From positions 124,001 through 188,000 of the forward strand of contig NZ_CP066149.1 of assembly GCF_023206395.1 (NCBI RefSeq): a DNA stretch of 64,000 nucleotides. The letters are read 5' to 3'. This DNA comes from Vibrio sp. ED004 (GTDB lineage: Bacteria; Pseudomonadota; Gammaproteobacteria; Enterobacterales; Vibrionaceae). The notes beneath the pieces were generated by a model, which made no database searches, was not told the DNA's origin, and saw only the letters and a list, made by a program, of their open reading frames with translations. A program made the position numbers and the translations under genes. Positions 9,886-19,214 of the stretch are shown in pieces. The first letter of the stretch is position 1, and each line of letters starts with the position of its first letter.

Positions 9886-9981
9886 AGACAGCGTTCGTAA
9901 GTGAAAGCTAAATCAGCAAACACGAGCTATAAGGCGATTCCCCTCTCAGTATTTGCGATAACATGAAAATATTACGTAATC

Positions 9982-9992
9982 TTATAATACAA
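9982..9992. promoter_or_regulatory. Operator-like site 2 upstream of the AlyB-like gene
   Basis: The same 11-mer as at 9875 (TTATAATACAA) is repeated 107 bases further upstream. Paired sites at this distance could allow looping. Confidence 0.5.
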
Positions 9993-10215
9993 ATAAAACA
10001 TTTCATTGAATAAATGAGACTGGGAACACTTTCCGATTTTTCCATACTTTAACTGGATCACACTTCCTATTGATAAAAACAATATATAAAAAAATTGAAT
10101 GCGAAATAGGCTAGCAATACCAAAGCAACCTAGTTGAAATAACAAGTTTTGAATCCAGTGAATCCGCTCTTTTCAACGATAAGATCCAACGATTGCCTCC
10201 CTCCTCTCAGAACGC

Positions 10216-10254
10216 AAAAAGACCACATCGTTGTAAACCAATGTGGCCTTTTGA
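10216..10254 (-). terminator. Terminator of the tandem-PL7 lyase gene
   Basis: On the minus strand, GGCCACATTGG and CGATGTGGTC form a hairpin followed by TTTTT. It lies about 90 bases after the stop at 10347. Confidence 0.75.
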
Positions 10255-10346
10255 GTTACCGTTCTAGCTATTCAGGATTAGTGCGACTATTTAATGACCA
10301 GTGGTACTATTCAAGCATCAGTGATCGCATTCAACTCCCAGGAAAC

Positions 10347-12078
10347 TCAATAGTGCGCCGCTCTAAGAGAACTAAAGCTCACATCGAACACTTCACCGGC
10401 ATAGTCGCTATCAGGCTTAAATTGTGGATAGATGCCCGCTTTGAAATAGAAAGCAATATCTGTCGATGTCCAATCTGATGTTAACGACACCGTCTCCCCA
10501 TCTTTGTCGGTGTAATCTTGTCCCCATGGGATTGAATGAGAAACAGTGTTGGTTCCATCTAAGTCATGGGTTGCTAAGTACACACCGTCTTGGTTAGCAC
10601 GTATCGTATATCGCCACTCTTCACTGGCCGAATAAGTACCTAATTCAACACTGAACGGTTCGCAATGACCGCAGTCTTGGTTGTTTCGTTCAAAGTCGGA
10701 GTTTAGAATCACGCGTACTGGTTTACCCTCACCTTCCCAGAGCAACTTCACTAGGGCTTGATTAATCTTCCAGCCGTGTATTTGCCCAAGCACTACTTTC
10801 GGGTCTTGGTTATTAATGTTCGGATAGTCCTCGATTCTCAGGGTTGCGGTTAACTCATGACTGGTTGCGTTGGTTCTAGTGTCGTCCAAATACCAACTCG
10901 TATCTTCATCGCTGGTGCTGCAATCTGGTTGAGCATTACTTTGGTATAGCTCTCTGAGCTCAGAGCGAATATAGCTAGAGTTTTGCGTAGAGGTGCCATA
11001 TCCCATATCCGCTCTAAAGTGCATTCTTCCTTCATCGGCATTGAAGTAAGAAAGATTAATATCGCTGTGGTACACATCGCTATCATTTGAAAGCAGATCT
11101 TTGCTCGATTCACAGCGTTCCGGTTCTAACTCAGCAGCACTATCACCACCGCTTCCATACCAAGTATCTTTACTTGCCGGAATGGTCAGCTTCCAATCGC
11201 TAATATCCCAATCGTTTGAACCATCGATTTGAGTCGTTGTGTATAGCAATACCTGATAATAGGCGGTCGCTTCACCGTTTTCGAATTGATTATAGATTCC
11301 CACTTTAAAGTAACTCAGTAGATGCTGCCAGTAGGTGATATCTCCATCGACTTTAACTTCATCGTTCACTTTGATCGAAAGGGTGTTCTCATAAACAGAA
11401 AGATCAAACTTGGTGAAACTATCGAGTTCCGTCTCGCCCAAGTTGTAACGACTATATGAAGTAGTGTAACAATTTGAAGGGTCGACAGCACTGCTGCAAT
11501 CAATGGCATTGTTCTTCATGACAGCCCAATAATGGCCTGTGAGCCCATCTCGTTCTTGCTCCCAAACCACGCGTAATAAAGGATGTGGTATATACCCTGT
11601 GCCACTTTCGTCTGTGCCTTTATTGTGTATCTGTAGTAATGTCACTTCGTCATGATCGGCTGGTGAGCTAGCCATTGAGTTTTCAATATCGGGAAGGCTT
11701 ATTTCTGCGTATGGGTTTCGCTTCACGCCCGCTTCATTGACATCGAAGTTTTCTCCTTCGCGAACTTCAGAGCGCATCTTGTAATTGACAATTTTGAAGA
11801 TAAGATTCTCAGTTTCCCCCATCAACGTAAAAATAGTCGCTGACATAACCATCAAAGTTTCCATCTTTTAGTTCAGAGGTTTTATTACCCTCTTCTCCGC
11901 TAGCGTCAGACACCTGAAGATCAGAACTGGAAAGAATATTTTGGTACTTGGCAATGTCATATGGAGGGACTGCACCATATGACGTTCCAGGGTTTGTGAC
12001 ATCAGAAGGATCACTACTATCACTTGAGTCGCTTGAACTACTTCCACCACAGCCGTACTTGAGCGAAGCGAGTACCAC
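10347..12078 (-). pseudogene. Alginate lyase with two PL7 domains, split by a one-base frameshift
   Basis: Two overlapping frames together encode one protein of about 575 residues. The upstream piece (12078-11809) has a lipoprotein-like N-terminus (LASLKYGCGG, then a Ser/Asp-rich linker) and ends VSDYFYVDGGN. The downstream piece (from about 11815 to 10347) continues ETENLIFKIVNYKMRSEVRE. One extra G in a five-G run (plus-strand C run at 11816-11820) causes the break. Domain 1 has RSEVR, LLQIHNKG and YFKVGIYNQF. Domain 2 has RSELREL, LGQIHGWK and YFKAGIYPQF. Both keep the QIH His and the Tyr motif. The true start is unclear: the only in-frame starts are GTG, so a second small error near 12080-12110 is possible. 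The enzyme is functional only if the frameshift is a sequencing error. Confidence 0.83.
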
Positions 12079-12238
12079 AACGAAGATTGGTTTATTCTCA
12101 CTTATCCATAAGAGTAGAGTGATAATGTATATTTGTACTATTTTATGTCAATTGTCCATTTATCAGAATGTGAGATGCGGCAAATGAGGCGATATGAACC
12201 GTTTTTGCCGAGGGTTTAGAGACAAAAACAACGCAGAA

Positions 12239-12275
12239 AGGCCACTCTAAACTCGACAGGTTTGGAGCGGCTCTC
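12239..12275 (-). terminator. Likely terminator of the chemoreceptor gene
   Basis: On the minus strand, GCCGCTCCAAACC and GTTTAGAGTGGC form an imperfect stem followed by a short T-rich tail. It sits just after the MCP stop codon. Confidence 0.55.
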
Positions 12276-12327
12276 AGGCTAAAAACCAAAATTAACACAT
12301 TGATTTTTAGTGCTTATAGTAGAAACG

Positions 12328-14244
12328 TCAGACTTTGAAGCTACTCATTAGCTCGCTAACGCTACCATTCAATGTTTTGATTTCAGCGGATTCTGTCAGT
12401 TGATCTTGGCTTAGCTTATTGAGCTCCTCAACGAAGCTTTCAATCTTATGCATGTTCTTAGCGATACTCTGAATCAGGGCGTTTTGCTCAACAGAAGATC
12501 CTGAAATATCGTTATTGAAACGACTCACGGTTTCCATCTGTTCCGTTAGCTTCGCTAGCATGTTTACCGCTTGAACAACTTGAGCACGAGTCATCTCGCA
12601 ATTGCTCTTCGTTAACTCAATCGATTTAACCAAACCATCCGATTTAGACTGCAACCCAGACAGCGCCTCTTCTATTTCAGAGGTACTGATTTGAGTTCGG
12701 TTTGCTAGCGCACGGACTTCGTCAGCTACCACAGCAAAACCTCGACCATGCTCGCCTGCTCTCGCCGCCTCTATGGATGCGTTTAACGCAAGCAAGTTGG
12801 TTTGTTCAGCAATACCACCAATCACAGACACTATCGACTGGATGCTCTGCGTTTCATTAGCCATAGAACGAATATCATCAGACGTTGTGCAAACCTGTTT
12901 CTCAAGATCACTGATGTACGTTTCTGTCACTGTGTTGATTTGCTTAGTCTCGTCACTAAACACGGCCGTATCTCGCGCTGCTTCTGCCGCTGACTGTGAG
13001 TTCTTCTCGACTTCACTTGAAGCTTCAGACAACCCATTAATCGCAGAGACGACTTGAACCGTTTCATCGGTATGAACTTTCAGTACATCGCTGGTTTCTT
13101 TACAGCCTTCTCGAATACTTAATACCTTGGTATCAAGATCCGAGTTCTTGAATTTCACGTCTTTAACCATCTCTTGAAGGCCAATGATGAACAAGTTGAT
13201 GTCTTTGGCGATGTGTCCTAGGTCGTCATTGCCTTTCTCGGCAAGCCTTTGAGTCAGGTCGCCATTACCTTGAGAAAGGTCGTGAACAATTTTACGCAGT
13301 GACACGATTGGGCGGTAGAAACGATTCAGGAGTAGAATCATTAATATGACTGACCCCAATACACAGGCAATAATCAGCATTCGAGCATCTGACATCACAC
13401 CATTCAGCTGATTGAGCGCGAGATCAGGGTCAATACTTGAAATCATGTACCACTCTTTCTGGCTGCCAATATCGACCTTCTTAGCCATCAAGATTCGCTG
13501 ATTACCATCAATCACACCTTCAATAAATTGATCCGGTCGTTCGATGGCTTTGTTGAGTTTCATTAAGGCGTCAGCAGAAGAGATATTGCTCTGTGGAAGC
13601 ACGTTGTCTATTGTGGATGCGACGACCATCCCTCTCTCATCCACGATGATACCTGTCGCTTCGTAGATGCTATCTAGCTGTTTGAGTTGAGTTTCCAAAT
13701 CATCGAATCGAATGTCCGCCATGATCACGCGATCTTGGTATGAGTAAGTCACACCAATCATAGGCACTTGAGTACTCTTGGTGAAAAACAGATCACTAAA
13801 AGATAAGCCTGATTTCAATTTCGCTTGTTGATACCAAGGGCGAGTCGTTGGGTTGTATTTTTCTTTGATTCCAACACCATTAGGGAAAGACTCTGAAGGA
13901 CGAGAAGTGTAAGAACGGCCGTCGTCAAAACCCACCACAATTTTGTCAATGCCACCGAGCTTTGCAGCATAATGCATGAGTGCTTCATTCGGCACTTGGT
14001 ATGGGGATTTCATGAATTCTTGTGCAACGGAGTTGACCGTATCTATGGTGCGCTGAACGGTACTTTCTATTTGATTGATTTCTATCGTAAGCGAGTGATC
14101 AATCTCGTTATAAATCGTTTGGTTTACCTGTTCAGTGGCCAAGTTAAGCGTAAACCAGTTCGTAAATGCTAAAGCACTAGAACTAACGATCGCTACCATT
14201 AAAATCAATTTTCCTTTAAACCCTAGAGACAATTTTGAATTCAT
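12328..14244 (-). CDS. Methyl-accepting chemotaxis protein with periplasmic dCache-type sensor
   Basis: This is a membrane chemoreceptor that senses a periplasmic ligand and signals to CheA/CheW. The start is placed at MNSKLSLGF (14244), preceded by GGTGATGAG; ATG at 14253 is possible. A first membrane helix lies near 10-30, then a periplasmic double-Cache sensor (about 35-285, with RPWYQQAK, the hallmark of Cache domains) and a second helix ([17 protein letters not shown]). A HAMP domain and a long cytoplasmic coiled coil follow, with the conserved tip [19 protein letters not shown]. There is no C-terminal pentapeptide for CheR tethering. It stands alone between lyase genes on the same strand, so a role in chemotaxis to alginate products is plausible but inferred. 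Confidence 0.92.
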   Translation of the reverse strand: MNSKLSLGFKGKLILMVAIVSSSALAFTNWFTLNLATEQVNQTIYNEIDHSLTIEINQIESTVQRTIDTVNSVAQEFMKSPYQVPNEALMHYAAKLGGIDKIVVGFDDGRSYTSRPSESFPNGVGIKEKYNPTTRPWYQQAKLKSGLSFSDLFFTKSTQVPMIGVTYSYQDRVIMADIRFDDLETQLKQLDSIYEATGIIVDERGMVVASTIDNVLPQSNISSADALMKLNKAIERPDQFIEGVIDGNQRILMAKKVDIGSQKEWYMISSIDPDLALNQLNGVMSDARMLIIACVLGSVILMILLLNRFYRPIVSLRKIVHDLSQGNGDLTQRLAEKGNDDLGHIAKDINLFIIGLQEMVKDVKFKNSDLDTKVLSIREGCKETSDVLKVHTDETVQVVSAINGLSEASSEVEKNSQSAAEAARDTAVFSDETKQINTVTETYISDLEKQVCTTSDDIRSMANETQSIQSIVSVIGGIAEQTNLLALNASIEAARAGEHGRGFAVVADEVRALANRTQISTSEIEEALSGLQSKSDGLVKSIELTKSNCEMTRAQVVQAVNMLAKLTEQMETVSRFNNDISGSSVEQNALIQSIAKNMHKIESFVEELNKLSQDQLTESAEIKTLNGSVSELMSSFKV

Positions 14245-14670
14245 AAAACTCATCACCCATATCAACCTATGTCTATTATTTTCATCCGAATGAAATGGTT
14301 ATTTTTTGCATTTTCGAAGATACGGGAAGTGAAACCTGTTCATGCCGTTCCATCGTCACAACCATCAATTTAATTAATATTGTATGTTTAATTAACTGCA
14401 CTTTCTGTGAGCGATCTTGATATATCAAAACTGGTTAAAACTACCCTGTGACATAGGTATCATTTATGAGTTTGAAACTTTTAACGTGATTAGAAAGGAA
14501 TGATTAACCAATCAAAACTGATCAACTTTCAGATAATTACCTCACAACTTCGCCGATAATGCCTTTACTCAAATTATTCATATCACTTTCGGTCATCTGA
14601 CTAGGAAAGTGAGCCTTAAGTCACATTTTCACTAACCAACCATTCACTAAAGGCATTCAACCTTAAAATT
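14245..14670. other. Upstream region of the chemoreceptor
   Basis: This AT-rich region of about 425 bases must hold the MCP promoter (reading left). It contains a TGTGACATAGG stretch (14448-14458) reminiscent of half a CRP site. No ORF or repeat is apparent. Confidence 0.4.
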
Positions 14671-14673
14671 TAT

Positions 14674-14684
14674 TTGTAATACAA
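14674..14684. promoter_or_regulatory. Operator-like palindrome TTGTAATACAA
   Basis: This is an exact match to the recurrent palindrome. It contains TACAAT, which could serve as a -10 box for rightward transcription into the terminator-ended stretch at 14690-14915. It is about 430 bases from the MCP start, far for direct control of that gene. Confidence 0.6.
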
Positions 14685-14685
14685 T

Positions 14686-14915
14686 AAGCCTTAAGTTATT
14701 GTGTATTTGAATCATAACTTAAGTTCTTTCTGAATGCTTTTGTGCAATTCAAAGTGGAAATTGAAGCGTCTCGCTTTAAGGTCATTGAACACGTTTAACG
14801 TAGAAACTGTCGGGGGATCTCGTTAAGCGGTACTTCACTTAGATTGTTCATTCGTTTTTTCAGACGGCTCGTCCGAATACGCCCACATAGTCACCAGCTG
14901 TGTGGGCTTTTTTTT
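14686..14915 (+). ncRNA. Candidate small RNA with intrinsic terminator
   Basis: A strong rightward terminator (14881-14915) ends a stretch with no plausible ORF and no plus-strand gene before it for several kilobases. An operator-like palindrome containing a possible -10 (TACAAT) lies at 14674-14685. It is followed by a perfect 10-base inverted repeat, CTTAAGTTAT and ATAACTTAAG (14690-14723), which would form a 5' hairpin. The T-run (eight T) would suit Hfq binding. I recognise no known sRNA family. The 5' end is a guess. Confidence 0.45.
14881..14915 (+). terminator. Orphan rightward terminator
   Basis: GCCCACA and TGTGGGC pair around the loop, with an additional inner pairing, and are followed by eight T. 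No plus-strand coding gene precedes it. Confidence 0.8.
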
Positions 14916-15307
14916 GTTTTGTGATTATCGCTTCGGGTTTTGGTTATCGCTCTACGCTACGAACTATCGCCCATTAATGACGGTATTAGATATTTAATCA
15001 TGTGAAAATAGAGAGTCAGCTGATACATAACAAAGCACGTCTAGAACAAAGAGTTTCTGGAGGCGTTAAGTGTTAACAAGCAGCATTGAAAATCGAGATT
15101 AAATGAAAGTCGAAACAGGTAGAGTTTTGATTAGATAGAACAACAAGAAGCAAAAAGAGTAGAACAAGAAAATTAATACTGATGGCTGCGGGTTTTACGA
15201 GGGAGAGTGAAACCGTGGGAGCAAACTGGTATTAAGGATAAAACAGGTATCGAGGATAAAGCGGGATTTGAGATAAAACAGGCTCATAGATCAGGCTTGT
15301 GCAGATA
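14916..15307. other. Intergenic stretch without recognisable gene
   Basis: About 390 bases lie between the orphan terminator and the end region of the DEH reductase gene. No supported gene or repeat is seen. Confidence 0.4.
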
Positions 15308-15364
15308 AAAACGAACCTCGCTGAGGTATCGCCGCCTAACAGACAGGCAATACCCTAGCGAGGT
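15308..15364 (-). terminator. Terminator-like inverted repeat after the DEH reductase gene
   Basis: On the minus strand, CCTCGCTAGGGTATTGCC and GGCGATACCTCAGCGAGG form a long stem, followed by TTCGTTTTTA. Confidence 0.7.
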
Positions 15365-15374
15365 CGTACGTCGA

Positions 15375-16256
15375 TTACTTCTCTAGTTTAGCGAAGTAGT
15401 CGAAGATTACTGGTACATCGTTGTTACCCATGCCTGCGTCAACAGCAGCTTGTAGGCTTGTTGCAGTACCTTGAGCGATTAGAGACTCAGTACCTAGCTC
15501 TTCACAAAGAGCAAGGAAGTAACCAAGGTCTTTGTTAGCGTTAGCAACAGAGAAACCTAGCTTCTCTTCGCCGTCTACTGCGTAGAACTTACAGAATTGC
15601 ATGAACGGAGAGTTAGATGGACCTGCAGACATGATGTCAAACAGTTGTTGGCCATCAACACCAGCGCGTTGAGCAACAGCGAAAGCTTGAGACATAGTTG
15701 CAACAGTCGTCATGCCCATGAAGTTGTTTACAAGCTTAGTTACGTGACCTGAACCTAGAGCACCTAGGTGGAATACGTTTTCGCCTTGCTCTTCAAGAAC
15801 AGGTTTAACTTTGTTGAAAGTTTCCATGTCGCCAGCAGCCATGATGTTCAGAAGACCATCTTTAGCGTGTGCTGGAGTACGACCTAGAGGTGCGTCGATC
15901 ATGCCCGCGCCCTTTTCAGCTAGAGCTGCGCCGATTTTCTTAGTAGAAGCAGGGATAGAAGTACCGAAGTCTACTAGTACTGCGCCTTCTTTGATGCCCG
16001 CTAGAACGCCGTCTTCGCCGTAAACGATTTTTTCAACAACAGCTGAAGTTGTAAGACAAAACTGAACGATGTCACTTGCAGCAGCTAGTTCTTTAGCAGA
16101 AGTGAATGCAGTCGCATTGCCGCGATCTGTAACGCGAGCAACAGCTTCAGCGCTTAGATCCATTACGTTTACGTGGTAACCGCGCTTTTGTAGGTTTTCA
16201 ACCATGTTGCCGCCCATAAGACCTAGGCCAATGAAACCGATTACAGGTTTAGTCAT
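15375..16256 (-). CDS. dehR: DEH reductase, 3-hydroxyisobutyrate dehydrogenase family
   Basis: This 293-residue NAD(P)H-dependent enzyme belongs to the beta-hydroxyacid dehydrogenase (HIBADH/tartronate semialdehyde reductase) family. It has the Rossmann motif GFIGLGLMGG (7-16), the substrate-binding GTSIPAST segment (about 98-105) and the catalytic Lys in GHVTKLVNN (Lys174). In alginate loci of V. splendidus this family member reduces 4-deoxy-L-erythro-5-hexoseulose uronate (DEH) to 2-keto-3-deoxygluconate, which KdgK then uses. The function is assigned from the family plus the context. Tartronate semialdehyde reductase is the main alternative. It is a single-gene unit. A weak operator-like TTGTATGATTA lies at 16278-16288 in its upstream region. 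Confidence 0.85.
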   Translation of the reverse strand: MTKPVIGFIGLGLMGGNMVENLQKRGYHVNVMDLSAEAVARVTDRGNATAFTSAKELAAASDIVQFCLTTSAVVEKIVYGEDGVLAGIKEGAVLVDFGTSIPASTKKIGAALAEKGAGMIDAPLGRTPAHAKDGLLNIMAAGDMETFNKVKPVLEEQGENVFHLGALGSGHVTKLVNNFMGMTTVATMSQAFAVAQRAGVDGQQLFDIMSAGPSNSPFMQFCKFYAVDGEEKLGFSVANANKDLGYFLALCEELGTESLIAQGTATSLQAAVDAGMGNNDVPVIFDYFAKLEK

Positions 16257-16857
16257 GTTTAAACTCCAAATATAGTATTGTATGATTATATGGTCATTAT
16301 AATAACGACGTCTTTTCCGTTACGCAATAGTTTTAGGGTAATCCTTCGATGCTTAGACGCAAGTTGTGACGGGGATTCACTTTACGAGAGAATATGGTCA
16401 CGCTTTGCACTTTGAGGAACGATATCTCACTCAAAAATTCGTCCATTGATGAAATAACATACGTTAAATGTCATACGATTATTAAGAATAAGCCACGCCT
16501 CTAACTATTGTTAACTCACTGGTCCTTTTCTCAGTTAGCTCTAAAACAGTCAGTACTAAAGTAAAAGCCGTCAATGACTAAGAGCATTCACTGTAAACAA
16601 GCACTCAAACGTGTCTGGAACATCCCTCTCCCTTAATCTGCGTAATTCAACAACCCCTTACCAGCTATTGCTCCTGTATCGATTGGTTTGGCATCGAGAT
16701 GCCTAGCAAATGCAGTTGTCGCGCTGTTTGAGTGTGTGTGGATACACTTTAATAGAGGCTTGTGACGCAAAAGTTTAAACTGTGATGCCTTTTAACTGCG
16801 ATGAAGCATCGCCAGTTTCGCCCAAACTAACAGTGTTCCCCTTTTCACCCTACAAAC
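16257..16857. other. Intergenic region upstream of dehR
   Basis: This is a 600-base region with the dehR promoter at its left end. Only a degenerate operator-like sequence near 16278 is visible. No ORF is supported. Confidence 0.4.
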
Positions 16858-16888
16858 AAAAAAACTCCAAGCTTTCACTCGGAGTTTT
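16858..16888 (-). terminator. Terminator of the PL15 lyase gene
   Basis: On the minus strand, AAACTCCGAG and CTTGGAGTTT form the stem, followed by a T-run. Confidence 0.82.
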
Positions 16889-16917
16889 TAATAGATCGCT
16901 TCTGTTATTTCAGCAGA

Positions 16918-18996
16918 TTACAGTTCAATTGAAACCGTTTCGCCGTCAACATTAAGCAGTAGCGTGTTGCCTTCAAGCTTGTGAGACACTTCAACTTGCT
17001 CGCCTTCGTTCTTATTAGGAACAAGAAGCGTTAGGATGTTGTGCTCTTTAGAAGGCTTGAATTCCACTTCAACGTGACGGTGAATTTCAAGATCTTCAAA
17101 CTCGTATGGGTCAACTTCGCCGAAGCCTTCAACGTTCTTAACTGAAGTGATGTTATCAGCAGACTCGTTGATGAGGTTCACGTCAAGGTGCGCTACTTCA
17201 CCACGGATAGTGAAAGATTTATCAGCCACTTCGTTTGCGAAAGTTGTGTGCATTAGCCAAGTCATGTCTTTCTCTTCAGAAAGTGTCGCCTTGTCTTGCA
17301 TTACGAATACTTTACCTTGAACAAACCAGATCTTACGCTTGTAAGATTCGATTTCAGGAACGAAGTATTTGTAAGATGCCGTTGCATCACCTTCAACCAT
17401 CTTCACATCAGATTCTGTGTCGAAGTCAGAGATTGTACCGCCCGCTTCAATACAGAAACGGTCTTGGTGGTTCTCGTAACCTGTGTTCTTGTTCTCGCCG
17501 TACTGGCCTTTTCCGCCGAATAGTGGCAGGTTTTTCGAGAACGTGTGACGACGCCATTTGGTGTGCATATCAACACCGAAACCACCGTAGTAGCCAGTGA
17601 TTGACGCTAGCGTTTCACCGAATGCATGCAACGTGAATGCGTTCTGGTCACCGTGAGAGTGACTGATTGAGCCAAACGGAGAACACTTAAATACCATGTG
17701 AATATGGTTATCACGCTCAGTCATCTTGTTGTGGAATGCAGCCCAACCCGTGATTGGGAACACTTTCAACAATGGATCGTTTGATGGCGCTTTCTCTTCT
17801 GGTGCATCCCAAAGGATGTTGAAGCGAAGATCGTCGTAACCGAAGTCCCACCAGCCGAAGTTGTAGAACTTCGTGTGCGCTTCAGTATCACGGCCTTTAA
17901 GCTGGTTGTAGTACCAAACGTACTCCGGCTTCTGGTTAACACCTGCGTAGTGCTTGATGTTGTAAGCCAGTTTTAGACCAGGGAAATCACCGATTGAAGA
18001 CTGGTCACAGAAGCTTGCGCGCTTAGAGTGAACAGGCATGCAGTAAAGCGGGAAGTCACCGGTGTTTTCGTAGAATGTTTTATTGAACATGTCTACGCCG
18101 CAGTACGCTTTCAATAGGTCGAATGCTTCGCCTAGGAATGCAGTTTGCGTGTTCCAGTAATCAGGACCTTCAGCCCAACCGCCGTCTACACCGCCCCATG
18201 GTGGGTAGTGTACTGCGTAGTATTCTAGAGCGTAAGCAATGTACTCGCCTGCTTTCGGGTGATCGTGGTAAAGCGCGATACACGTTGGGATGATAGCAGA
18301 AGAGATAGAACGAACACCGTGACTGTTTAGTGGGTTGTTCAATAGATCAACCGTCACTTTCAGGTGATGCATGATTTCGTCTAGACGCTCAATCAACGCA
18401 TCTTGAACTTGCTGACGTTCTTCATCTGTGAAGTAGCCGTGTAGCCAGTCGTAACCCCAAGCCATAGCCGCGATAACACGGAAAGCCGCTTCATCGTTAT
18501 AGCCACGAGAAGTCACACCTTCAGGATCGTACGTAGACAGTTTTAGAGTCCAAGCTTTTGCATTCGCAATTAGCGCTTCGTCTTCTTTTACCACACCAGC
18601 AATCGCTAGGTTACGTGTCGCGTTCAGTGCCATTTGGCAATCAACGTACATTTGACGCCAGTAAGGACGCCATAAAGAAGCTTTGCCTACTGTTTCCGCA
18701 GGGTACGCTTGAGGCTCTTCGAAAGGTGCTGTCTCAAGGAACTTAACGGTAGAGTTGTTGTAGAAATCATCAAACATGCAGTGAGCTTCATCAGCTTTCA
18801 CTTTTGCTTTAAATTCTTGTAGCTGATCTGCTTGAACAAGAAGACGTGGACGTGCTTCGCTCAAGTTGTCTAGGAATGATAGGTCGAAGTCACGTTTTTG
18901 TACTTCGATAGGGAGTAGGTCTACAAGATTACCTGCTGAAGTGTCATTCTCCAGCTTCATCTTCCTGATTGCATCAAGAGATTTTTGGTCGCTCAT
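16918..18996 (-). CDS. oalA: Oligoalginate lyase, polysaccharide lyase family 15 (OalA-like)
   Basis: This 692-residue enzyme is of the PL15 exo-oligoalginate lyase type, with an N-terminal (alpha/alpha)-barrel followed by a heparinase II/III-like beta-sandwich half. Recognisable parts are the barrel segments RGYNDEAAFRVIAAMAWGYDW and NSHGVRSISSAII, WGGVDGGWAEGPDYWN, and the HSHGDQNAFTLHAFGE segment typical of heparinase II/III C-terminal domains. It releases unsaturated monouronate from short oligomers. No signal peptide is present, so it should act in the cytoplasm after symporter uptake. An operator-like palindrome (19053-19063) and a CRP-like site precede it. It has its own terminator, so it is transcribed separately from the symporter gene upstream. 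Confidence 0.92.
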   Translation of the reverse strand: MSDQKSLDAIRKMKLENDTSAGNLVDLLPIEVQKRDFDLSFLDNLSEARPRLLVQADQLQEFKAKVKADEAHCMFDDFYNNSTVKFLETAPFEEPQAYPAETVGKASLWRPYWRQMYVDCQMALNATRNLAIAGVVKEDEALIANAKAWTLKLSTYDPEGVTSRGYNDEAAFRVIAAMAWGYDWLHGYFTDEERQQVQDALIERLDEIMHHLKVTVDLLNNPLNSHGVRSISSAIIPTCIALYHDHPKAGEYIAYALEYYAVHYPPWGGVDGGWAEGPDYWNTQTAFLGEAFDLLKAYCGVDMFNKTFYENTGDFPLYCMPVHSKRASFCDQSSIGDFPGLKLAYNIKHYAGVNQKPEYVWYYNQLKGRDTEAHTKFYNFGWWDFGYDDLRFNILWDAPEEKAPSNDPLLKVFPITGWAAFHNKMTERDNHIHMVFKCSPFGSISHSHGDQNAFTLHAFGETLASITGYYGGFGVDMHTKWRRHTFSKNLPLFGGKGQYGENKNTGYENHQDRFCIEAGGTISDFDTESDVKMVEGDATASYKYFVPEIESYKRKIWFVQGKVFVMQDKATLSEEKDMTWLMHTTFANEVADKSFTIRGEVAHLDVNLINESADNITSVKNVEGFGEVDPYEFEDLEIHRHVEVEFKPSKEHNILTLLVPNKNEGEQVEVSHKLEGNTLLLNVDGETVSIEL

Positions 18997-19052
18997 TCTA
19001 ACTCACTTATATTCAAGTTGACTGAAAGGAATTAGTAATAATATACGTCTTA

Positions 19053-19063
19053 TTGTAGGACAA
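19053..19063. promoter_or_regulatory. Operator-like palindrome upstream of the PL15 gene
   Basis: TTGTAGGACAA differs from TTGTANTACAA at one defined position and keeps both outer arms (TTGT and ACAA). It sits 57 bases upstream of the start. Confidence 0.6.
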
Positions 19064-19105
19064 TTAAATCTGTTTCGATTCGATTGAACACTTTTTTACA
19101 GTTTT

Positions 19106-19121
19106 CGTGATTTAGGTCAGA
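19106..19121. promoter_or_regulatory. CRP-like site upstream of the PL15 gene
   Basis: CGTGATTTAGGTCAGA matches TGTGA-N6-TCACA at 8 of 10 positions. It lies upstream of the operator-like palindrome relative to the gene. Confidence 0.4.
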
Positions 19122-19157
19122 TATCTTTCACCTGACGGTTTTCCCGTTTTGCAGAAC

Positions 19158-19191
19158 AAAAAAATGCGACGCCCTTTCGAGTCGTCGCATT
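19158..19191 (-). terminator. Terminator of the symporter gene at 19215
   Basis: On the minus strand, AATGCGACGACT and GGGCGTCGCATT form a strong stem followed by seven T. Confidence 0.88.
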
Positions 19192-19214
19192 CTATTATAA
19201 ACGTTTTCTATGTA

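Noticed and set aside
10149..10478. 109-codon plus-strand frame
   Set aside because: It spans the terminator of the tandem-PL7 gene and overlaps its coding end; no ribosome-binding site.
17235..17600. 121-codon plus-strand frame inside the PL15 gene
   Set aside because: Antisense to the PL15 catalytic region, with no start signal.
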